Source: Nitrospirae bacterium GWC2_56_14
Lineage (GTDB): Bacteria > Nitrospirota > UBA9217
DNA length: 51,084 bases
Assembly: GCA_001803705.1 (NCBI GenBank)
Contig: MHDY01000230.1
Location: 502 to 51,585, forward strand
Direction of reading: 5' to 3'
Part shown: positions 26,630 to 33,409 of the stretch, piece after piece
Position numbering within the stretch: the first letter of the stretch is position 1
Layout of the letters: each line of letters begins with the position of its first letter
The notes under the pieces: model-generated
Database searches by the model: none
What the model saw: the letters and a program-made list of their open reading frames with translations, nothing else
What the model was told of the DNA's origin: nothing
Translations under genes and position numbers: made by a program

Positions 26630-27415
26630 TTACGGGGTTATGGTTCCCTTGAGATGGCACGTAAGACAGAGATTGCTGTTCGCGTCGCTGATGTGCAGCA
26701 GTTTTTCTCCGGTGTTGTTCTTGTTGTGCACGTTGTGGCAGGTGGAGCATTCCATCTTGCCGTTGTAGAGGACGTCGGCAACCATGAGCGATCCAAAGGC
26801 CGCGACCGAGGGATCGGCAATCTCCGGATCTTCTGCTGCAGCGACCCAGGAGAACCCGATGGGATGATGGTTGGACAGGTTGCCGTCCTTGCCGATCTTA
26901 TATTGATCTGCGATCATGCCGCCTCCGCTGCTCTGGGACCTCGCGTCCTGAGTAGCATTGCCGTATTCGTTCACCGCAACCGTACCGTCGTGACAGCTCA
27001 GGCAGAGAAGCGATACCGCTCCGATCTTGTCAAAATTGACGATGGCCTGCGATGCTTTGGGGCCCGACTGAGGGGCGTCCGGTCCGTTGTAATACGGGAT
27101 GAACGCCTGGCCGGTCACCTTATGGTTCCAGAGCGGAAGGTAGGTGTAGTCTGCGGGCGCCAGCGGCCCTGTTCCGTTCGCACCGGCTGTATTCGGCCGG
27201 TATGCATGGTGCGGCGCATGGCAGTAGATGCAGATCCTGGTCTTGTAATCGGCAGGGTTCGCATCATAATTCAAACCCGGATTTGACGGCCTGAGATCAT
27301 GGACAGAGCCGTTGATGCCCGTACCCTCCGTGTAGCTGCCGGTGAAGGCCATGGCTGCTGACGCCAGCAGAAGCACGAGCGTGACACAGAATAGTAATAT
27401 AAAAGACTTTTTCAT
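26630..27415 (-). CDS. Secreted tetrahaem c-type cytochrome, candidate OmcE-type nanowire subunit
   Basis: The 261-residue precursor has a clean signal peptide (ends ASAAMA, 23 residues) and four CxxCH motifs at 62-66, 138-142, 223-227 and 250-254, the second followed by DGTVAVNEYG. Extra histidines (HHAYRP, NHHPIGF, NVHNK) can supply distal ligands. Length and haem number fit OmcE-type cytochromes that polymerise into conductive filaments, and the neighbours (NHL, barrel, PpiC) fit too. The gene has GGGGAGGA at the ATG (27415), a predicted sigma-54 promoter and its own terminator. That layout suits a highly expressed subunit. Polymerisation itself is inference. Confidence 0.85.
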   Translation of the reverse strand: MKKSFILLFCVTLVLLLASAAMAFTGSYTEGTGINGSVHDLRPSNPGLNYDANPADYKTRICIYCHAPHHAYRPNTAGANGTGPLAPADYTYLPLWNHKVTGQAFIPYYNGPDAPQSGPKASQAIVNFDKIGAVSLLCLSCHDGTVAVNEYGNATQDARSQSSGGGMIADQYKIGKDGNLSNHHPIGFSWVAAAEDPEIADPSVAAFGSLMVADVLYNGKMECSTCHNVHNKNNTGEKLLHISDANSNLCLTCHLKGTITP

Positions 27416-27512
27416 TTTAAATCCTCCCCTGTAGGATAGTGTTTGTACACACCTTCGGTTGAAGGCGTATTTCAGAGACGTCTTTTGATGATTTCCAACG
27501 AAGTACATTTTT

Positions 27513-27594
27513 CGCACGAAGGCACAAAGGCACGAAGAAAGGCATGTTGAAAATATTCAAGTTCTTCTTTGGTGGCCTTCGTGAGCTTCGTGTG
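27513..27594. repeat. Iterated-motif inverted repeat (CACGAAGG type) in the cytochrome leader
   Basis: The left arm (27513-27537) is CGCACGAAGGCACAAAGG then CACGAAG. The right arm (27574-27594) carries GGCCTTCGTGAGCTTCGTG. It lies within the predicted 5' leader of the tetrahaem gene and would form a hairpin in that RNA. Confidence 0.75.
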
Positions 27595-27645
27595 AGAACG
27601 ACTTTTATTACCTGTTGATCTTTATTTTTTGAATCTGTTTATTTG

Positions 27646-27680
27646 CTTCTGCTCCGGCACCCCCGTACCGGGATCAGAAG
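27646..27680 (-). promoter_or_regulatory. Extended hairpin in the predicted 5' leader
   Basis: On the - strand CTTCTG pairs with CAGAAG (outer stem) and CCGGTAC with GTGCCGG (inner stem, one G-T pair) around a GGGG loop. It lies about 25-55 bases after the predicted sigma-54 start. No known riboswitch was recognised. Confidence 0.4.
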
Positions 27681-27713
27681 AGGTCAGCAGCCTTGACAGG
27701 CACTGGGATGAAT

Positions 27714-27729
27714 AGCAAGTGCAATGCCA
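27714..27729 (-). promoter_or_regulatory. Sigma-54 promoter (-24/-12) for the tetrahaem cytochrome
   Basis: On the - strand TGGCAT-TGCAC-TTGCT matches the TGGCAC-N5-TTGCW consensus except one base, with the invariant GG and GC ten bases apart. Transcription would start near 27703, about 290 bases before the cytochrome ATG. Confidence 0.72.
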
Positions 27730-27856
27730 CGGAGCGCAGAGCGCCGGGCGACCATTGCTGAGCGAGGGAATCGCGTCATTTTTCATGCAGTTCAGAATTA
27801 TGAAAAGACAGCTTCCGTCGCTGCCATGTTTACCCCGTCGCGTCAAGCGGCGTGAA

Positions 27857-27878
27857 ATGACCACTTTGTTGGGGTCAT
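27857..27878. promoter_or_regulatory. Dyad between the divergent sigma-54 promoters (candidate enhancer)
   Basis: ATGACC (27857-27862) and GGTCAT (27873-27878) are perfect complements ten bases apart. The dyad is 83 bases from the + promoter box and 128 from the - box, usual distances for a sigma-54 activator site serving both. Confidence 0.45.
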
Positions 27879-27926
27879 ATAACTACTACACCCACTTCAC
27901 CCGCTGCTCAGGAATTACCATGGTTA

Positions 27927-27939
27927 TCGCAAGTTGCGA
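27927..27939. promoter_or_regulatory. Perfect 13-base palindrome
   Basis: TCGCAAGTTGCGA is symmetric around the central G. Its CAAGTTG core recurs in the palindrome at 44919-44929 upstream of another sigma-54 promoter. It is too close to the + promoter for activation from there, but about 200 bases upstream of the - promoter. Confidence 0.35.
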
Positions 27940-27960
27940 AGTTTATAAACAAAAGAACAA

Positions 27961-27976
27961 TGGCACATGGATTGCT
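27961..27976 (+). promoter_or_regulatory. Sigma-54 promoter (-24/-12) for the octahaem cytochrome
   Basis: TGGCAC-ATGGA-TTGCT is a full match to the sigma-54 consensus with correct GG-GC spacing. The start would be near 27987, leaving a leader of about 390 bases before the ATG at 28379. No gene or known riboswitch was recognised in that leader. Confidence 0.78.
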
Positions 27977-28378
27977 TAGCATCCGGTTGTATAAAAAGTT
28001 ACTCACAAAACCCCCGATCGATCTTCAATTGACAGGCAGGGAGGTGCAGAGCCGCAAAATACATTACTACTGGACTGACAAGTGAGGTAAGTACGGAATG
28101 CTGGTGCGTTCCTGAACGTCATTACTTTGTTTAAACAGGATGAAATCGTAGAAAGCATATCTCGCGCAAAGGCAGGGAGAACGGGACAGGAAGAACGATG
28201 ATCTTCTTTGATCTGCATCTGCGTCACTGCTCTTTGCGTGAGGTCTTTTGCGGGATCGTCACGCTTGAACTGTGAAATTGCTTCGTACGCTCGCAACGAC
28301 GGCTTAACAGACTTAGTACGAATACATCACGCATGATGTTCCTGCGTGGGAAAATAATGATCAAAGGAGAATGGGTAT

Positions 28379-31300
28379 ATGAATAAGAGTCCTGTAGTGT
28401 ATGCCGGTCTGGCGCTTCTCGCCGCGCTGGCACTCTTCGGTGTTCCTTCGGCGGCGGTCGCCCATATTGATGTGAGCCTCAAGGCCGCATCAGGGCCCGC
28501 GGGCGGCACTACGCCGTACAGCACAAAGATGACCTGCGGCGGCTGCCATTTTAATTGCGCAACCGGTGCTTATGACGACAACAGGGCGACCTGGTGCCAG
28601 GACCAGGCCGCTCAAAAAGATTGTTCCGTACCGGGCAGCTGCCCTGACTATGCATCCTATGAAACAAATGATACGGCGCATTCCCAGGGGTATGCGGACT
28701 CATCAGGATTAATAACCTTCGCGACCGCCACGACAAAATCCCCGCTGCATGGGGCCTCTGTCGGGTTCCATAGTCAGCATGGGAGAAACGAAGAGATGAC
28801 GCCGGCCCAGAGGACCATCTGGGGCGCTCCCGCCTTTGTCAGCTCTCCCGGCATGTTCGGAAGGTATTGTATGCCTTCGAACCGCCAGTTGGTGCGGCAG
28901 GATTTCGATGCCGCGAACCTCGATCCCGCTGGAAGGCCTCGCGAGATGGAGATGGGCGTGTCCAACTGGGCAAAGTCCTGCGGCGTATGTCATGCCGGCG
29001 GCGGCCAGATGGAATACGACCGGAGCATGAATGAGTACGGCGCAACGAGCCCCACGGGCGACCGCTATACGTGGTTGATCCCCACCGCTTCCGGATCAGG
29101 GGCGCCGGTGAACGGCGCGTTAGTCGACGTCTCCACCCTGGCGGGCAATGCCAAAGACCGGCAGCTGACCGGCGCCAATAAGGCGGAAGTCGACTGTCTT
29201 CTGTGCCACATGAGCGAGATGAGGCCCGCCGCGGCGTATTATAAGAATACGCTGGGCTGCAGCGACAGCAATATGACGGGTCCGGCCGACAACCCGAATT
29301 GCGGAGCTCAAAAGGCCGTTTTCATGGACATGAAGACGGGGACCCCCATGATGATGGCGGACAGTCGCTTCGATTTCTCTATCGGCGGTTTATATGACTC
29401 CTACAACAGGAACATCGCCATATCCTATGGTTACTTCGGTGCGGCTGCATCTGCGGGCATCGGCGCAGGGATCGATCTGGCGACCGGCGCGGTCACGAAC
29501 GTGCCCACATTGCTCGCCGGGTCCAAGATCGGCAAGCCGACCAGCGGAAGCTGCGCCCAGTGCCATGCACGGAATGAGGCCGACAATATAGGTCTTCCCG
29601 GCGAGGCACAGGTGTTCGGCGGTATGATCGCCGGGTACGGCAATTTCGTCAGACTAACGCCGTCCGGGGATGCTTTTGACTGGGACAAAATAGCCGCGGA
29701 CGGATCCTGCGCGTCCGACTGCACGAATTCCAGCACCTGGACGGAATTCGGCTGCAAGACCGGTATGGGCAAACGGTCGCAGAAAACCGGGAATGGCAGC
29801 TCGGACCGGTGGGGAAACGGGTTCTGCATGATCTGCGACTCGCAGGATCAATGGGCCACCAATTCCTTCTGCGGACTGCCGTCCGTGCAGAACGCCTGTA
29901 TCGCCGAAACAGAGATCCCGACGTTGATATCCGACAATGATCCCATGAGCCTTATTGATATAACGGCGCAAGGCCCGAGGCCGAAACTCATTCCGGGCAA
30001 GATGCCGGACCTCGATGTGCATGAAGCCGGCGACAAGGGGATCACCTGTTCATCCTGTCATTACACCATGTCGGGAACGATCCCGGCAAGGACCATCAGC
30101 GCGGGCTCTAACGTCTACACCTACCCGTCGGCCACCTTTGTGAAGATGGACCACAATATGGCAAAGGGCTACAGCATGCTCGAAAAGGGCGGGGACGGGT
30201 TTGAAGGCACGGTCTCCTGCGCAAGCTGCCACATCGCCGGAGAAAATCATCATCCCAACGCAGCGGCGCTTGCCGCTCCGATCGCCGGTCATGCCGGCTT
30301 TCCGGCGCTGCATTTCGATAAGATCGATTGCCGGACCTGCCACATCCCGGCTATTTACGCATCGCCCGGCAGGCTGATGTTCAGGGACTGGACCGCAGGC
30401 GCGTACCGCCAGACCGAGGGCAGCAACGGCAATGCCAACCACTTCGAGTTTGCCATGAGCATGCTGGAAGGCGGCATGACGCCCATCCGGACGCTTCCCA
30501 TGTGGATCAGCACACCGGAAGGAACAAAGATCACGCCCATGCAGACCAACTTCCTGCCAATCTGGGCGGGCTCGGTCACGAATCTCTCCGATTCCAAGGT
30601 CAGTTGGTCGCCGGCAAAAACGCGGGACGTTAACGCGGCGGTAGCAGTCGTTTCCGCGGCCAATCCCGCCTTCGGGATCAGGATCAACGGCACCAACGAA
30701 CATCCGGGTTTCCAGGGCTTCCAGCTCACGGACCCGCTGAAGATCGAATCAAAGGCGAAGATCGATGCAGTTGCGGCAGAGCTTGCTTCCGCGCGCACGG
30801 GCGTTGTGGCTGAGCACTCGGTTGTTCGCGACGCACGGATCAACCTCTATCCGTTGTTCTATGACACCTCGCATGGTGTCGTACCTAATGAATATGCGCT
30901 TGGTTCTCCGTCCAGGGGCGGCTGCGTGATGTGCCACTCGACCTCTGCAAAGAACCCGATGACGGGTCAACCCGTCGATCCGACGACGTACAGCGACAAG
31001 TCTGTCGGCTTCTTTGACGGCACCAAGGAAATGCTGCAGAACGGGTTCATGATCATGGCGAGCTATGACTGCGATAACCCGTATATATTCACCCTGATGA
31101 CCACCGGTCAGACCACGACTCTGGCGTCTCCCACGTGCCTCGAGACGACCCCGCCGGAAATGGGCGGCACCGGTCTGTGCGACGGCACCGCAAAAGGAAC
31201 GACCTCCCTGGGAGCGCAGAACGGCACCATGGGTCTGTGCAAGGAAACGATCGGCGGCAAGCTCGCGCAGTCAATGGGCATGCCGGCGGACCCCATGATG

Positions 31301-32578
31301 CGCATGGACGGCGTTGAGTTCATGCAGATGATGGCCGTGCGGGAAGGCGCATCACTCCATAGTTGCAATCCGATGATGCAGATCTTCGGCCTGCCGACGA
31401 ATTGCAACCCCGAGGATTACTACAGCCGCAGCGAGATCAGCCTGTATTTCGCAAAAAGTATGCAGCAGAGCTTCTTTACTCCCAGCGTGGCCGGAGCGGC
31501 CTGGAACGACCCGACCGGCGCGACCACGACTGTGCCGTCGACCCTGGGCAGAGTGTTCGGGGTGTCCACACAGATCAAAAAGAACCCGGGCAATGCGAAC
31601 CACCAGAACGTGTTCGATTTCGGGGCCACCTGCCGCAATCCGCTCGACGGATCGAGGTTCCCCTGCAGCACCGCCATGCCCGGCATGACGAACCTCATCG
31701 ACACCGCGGTGAGCTCCAACCAGATCCTGGGCTACGATGCCGTTCAGTACGCTAAACTGACGAGCCCGGCGACAGCCGGGCTGCAGGTGCCGACGGCGAT
31801 TGTATCGTACGCGAAGAGCGGCCTGACCGTGAACCTGGATGCGTCCGGTTCTGTCTGTCCCAGCGGCAGCTGCGGCTATTCCTGGAACTTCGGCGACAAT
31901 GCCTCCGGAACGGGCGTCACGGCGGCCCATGCCTATGGCGCCGCGGGGACCTACACGGTCACGCTCACCGTATCGGATGCGGTGAGCGCCACGAACGGCG
32001 CAGCGTCGGTCACGTTCGACGTAGCAGCGGCGAACAGTGCGCCGGCGGCAGGATTCACGTCTAACCTGGTGGACTACGGGTCTCCATCCTACAAGACGAG
32101 CCACAACTGGGTGGTGGTGCTCAACGACACGTCAACGGATGAGTCGACGGCTACGCTTGCCATATCCGTGAATTGGGGCGACGGCAGCATAGAACCGCTG
32201 CAAACGGGCGCGGGAAGCAGCTTCTCGCACACGTACGTCAATGCAGGTTTCTACACCATCAGCTACCGGGTGACGGACAACGGCGGCATGAGCGCGACAA
32301 TCACCCAGCCGGTGAAAATAGTGAAGTACCAGGCAGGCGGCAAGGTAACAAGGTCCAACGGCACGACGGCTGTTTCGAGCGTGAAGATGGACCTCAAACA
32401 GGGTGCAGCGGTCGTAAAGACCGTGTACACCAACTACCTGGGGAACTATGCGTTCACGAACCTCAAACCCGGGACGTACACGATCGTGCCGTCCAAAACG
32501 GGCCTCGTATTCGACGTGGTGCCTGATGTGACGGTGGGCGCGGACATCACCACCGCGAACATCTCATCGACCAATTAG
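28379..32578 (+). CDS. Giant secreted octahaem cytochrome with PKD domains
   Basis: The 1399-residue protein has a signal peptide (ends SAAVA). Eight CxxCH motifs (CGGCH, CGVCH, CLLCH, CAQCH, CSSCH, CASCH, CRTCH, CVMCH) are spread over the first ~870 residues with unusually long spacings and many other cysteines. From about 1150 two PKD domains follow (YSWNFGDNASGTG with YTVTLTVSD; ISVNWGDGS with SYRVTDNGG). A carboxypeptidase-regulatory-like beta domain ends it (GNYAFTNLKPGTYTIVPSK). PKD modules are typical of surface adhesion. AAAGGAGA precedes the ATG by nine bases. I recognise no named family. A surface electron-transfer role is inferred. Confidence 0.85.
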   Translation: MNKSPVVYAGLALLAALALFGVPSAAVAHIDVSLKAASGPAGGTTPYSTKMTCGGCHFNCATGAYDDNRATWCQDQAAQKDCSVPGSCPDYASYETNDTAHSQGYADSSGLITFATATTKSPLHGASVGFHSQHGRNEEMTPAQRTIWGAPAFVSSPGMFGRYCMPSNRQLVRQDFDAANLDPAGRPREMEMGVSNWAKSCGVCHAGGGQMEYDRSMNEYGATSPTGDRYTWLIPTASGSGAPVNGALVDVSTLAGNAKDRQLTGANKAEVDCLLCHMSEMRPAAAYYKNTLGCSDSNMTGPADNPNCGAQKAVFMDMKTGTPMMMADSRFDFSIGGLYDSYNRNIAISYGYFGAAASAGIGAGIDLATGAVTNVPTLLAGSKIGKPTSGSCAQCHARNEADNIGLPGEAQVFGGMIAGYGNFVRLTPSGDAFDWDKIAADGSCASDCTNSSTWTEFGCKTGMGKRSQKTGNGSSDRWGNGFCMICDSQDQWATNSFCGLPSVQNACIAETEIPTLISDNDPMSLIDITAQGPRPKLIPGKMPDLDVHEAGDKGITCSSCHYTMSGTIPARTISAGSNVYTYPSATFVKMDHNMAKGYSMLEKGGDGFEGTVSCASCHIAGENHHPNAAALAAPIAGHAGFPALHFDKIDCRTCHIPAIYASPGRLMFRDWTAGAYRQTEGSNGNANHFEFAMSMLEGGMTPIRTLPMWISTPEGTKITPMQTNFLPIWAGSVTNLSDSKVSWSPAKTRDVNAAVAVVSAANPAFGIRINGTNEHPGFQGFQLTDPLKIESKAKIDAVAAELASARTGVVAEHSVVRDARINLYPLFYDTSHGVVPNEYALGSPSRGGCVMCHSTSAKNPMTGQPVDPTTYSDKSVGFFDGTKEMLQNGFMIMASYDCDNPYIFTLMTTGQTTTLASPTCLETTPPEMGGTGLCDGTAKGTTSLGAQNGTMGLCKETIGGKLAQSMGMPADPMMRMDGVEFMQMMAVREGASLHSCNPMMQIFGLPTNCNPEDYYSRSEISLYFAKSMQQSFFTPSVAGAAWNDPTGATTTVPSTLGRVFGVSTQIKKNPGNANHQNVFDFGATCRNPLDGSRFPCSTAMPGMTNLIDTAVSSNQILGYDAVQYAKLTSPATAGLQVPTAIVSYAKSGLTVNLDASGSVCPSGSCGYSWNFGDNASGTGVTAAHAYGAAGTYTVTLTVSDAVSATNGAASVTFDVAAANSAPAAGFTSNLVDYGSPSYKTSHNWVVVLNDTSTDESTATLAISVNWGDGSIEPLQTGAGSSFSHTYVNAGFYTISYRVTDNGGMSATITQPVKIVKYQAGGKVTRSNGTTAVSSVKMDLKQGAAVVKTVYTNYLGNYAFTNLKPGTYTIVPSKTGLVFDVVPDVTVGADITTANISSTN

Positions 32579-32597
32579 GAGGAAGTTTTGATCCCAA

Positions 32598-32628
32598 GGC
32601 AGGCGGGACCGTCCCGCCTGCCGTTTTT
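32598..32628 (+). terminator. Strong rho-independent terminator after the octahaem gene
   Basis: GGCAGGCGGGAC (32598-32609) pairs with GTCCCGCCTGCC (32611-32622), followed by GTTTTT. It begins 20 bases after the stop codon. Confidence 0.9.
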
Positions 32629-33121
32629 ATCGCTTGCAGGTATTTCTATTCATGGATAGTAAAAGAGGACCGACAGGGAAGGGTGAGGACAGTGCACAGG
32701 GGAGGCTTTGAAGATGACAATGCGTAAGAGAGGCCGCAAAAAGTCCGGGGAGTCGTCTTCCCTGGAGCGAAAAAACGCCGGGAATGATGGGGCTTTTTTT
32801 TTGCACAGAGATGACGTGGTCCTTTTCTGCAAGCTATTTTCCGACGTAGTCGTAGAGCGCCTCTGTCTGCTCAGAAGGAGGGAGCTCCACGCGGAGGAAG
32901 ACCTCTCGTGCCGGGGCTGCAGCATGGATTCCCTTATGAATAAAGAGTTTTCTCTTATGAAAGACATCGTGCAGGTCGAGACGAAAGACAGGAGCCTGGA
33001 AAAAACGGGAATTGCAGGCGATCGTCAGCAAGAAAACTTCGAAGCATTCAGTGGTTAAGCTTTGGACGAGAGCGCTGCTGTACGCTTTATCGCCGGACCC
33101 GCTGCTCCCGCAAGAGGCCTG
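32629..33121. other. Stretch without a confident gene; open frame downstream of the PilZ-like stop
   Basis: Several frames are open on both strands but none looks real on its own. On the - strand, the frame of the PilZ-like gene stays open after its TAG (33122-33124) for about 95 codons, down to a stop at 32834. It ends in a protein-like segment (VFLRVELPPSEQTEALYDYV). This may be a decayed gene end, a readthrough extension or chance in GC-rich DNA. No ribosome site or start was found for it. Confidence 0.35.
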
Positions 33122-33409
33122 CTACACAAACCGCAACTGGATCCTATAACTGTTCGACGACTCCACGCTCCACATGACAATGCCTAATCTGGACATGCCC
33201 TCATGGTTGAACTTGACGAGGTTCCCGGGCTGCAGCGGGATAAGGGTCAGCAAACCCATCTCGATGCTGTCGCGATAGATCAGCGTGCCGGTTTTCCTCG
33301 GATTCAGCAATTCTCCGCAGCCGAAATCGACATCAATAACGGAGAACTCGATTTCGCAGGGCTTCTGCCCGTCCTGGGGGGAACTCTCTTCATTGTCCGT
33401 ATGTTTCAT
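33122..33409 (-). CDS. Small PilZ-like domain protein
   Basis: The 95-residue protein has the pattern of a PilZ beta-barrel: a VIDVDFGCGELL strand, LIYRDSIEMGLLTLIPLQPGN-type strands, VKFNHEGMSRLGIVMWSVES, and a final YRIQLRF. The RxxxR c-di-GMP-binding motif at the N-terminus is not visible, so it may not bind the nucleotide. Its start overlaps the stop of the 15-haem cytochrome gene (ATGA), so the two are translated together. PilZ is the best guess; a generic beta-barrel protein is the alternative. Confidence 0.55.
   Translation of the reverse strand: MKHTDNEESSPQDGQKPCEIEFSVIDVDFGCGELLNPRKTGTLIYRDSIEMGLLTLIPLQPGNLVKFNHEGMSRLGIVMWSVESSNSYRIQLRFV

Noticed and set aside
26653..26668. TGGCAC at 26653 as a + strand sigma-54 box
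   Set aside because: It lies inside the tetrahaem coding region, has no -12 element and points against the gene.
27719..27979. 86-codon open frame on the + strand in the divergent cytochrome promoter region
   Set aside because: No ribosome site or protein-like composition, and it runs across the perfect sigma-54 box and the dyad.
27416..28378. Cyclic-dinucleotide (GEMM-type) riboswitch before the cytochrome genes
   Set aside because: I looked on both strands for the conserved GGNAAACC-like and ACGCAAAGC-like segments and found neither in a consistent order.
32714..33058. 116-codon + strand open frame after the octahaem gene
   Set aside because: It lies beyond a strong terminator, lacks a ribosome site, has odd composition, and competes with an open frame on the other strand.
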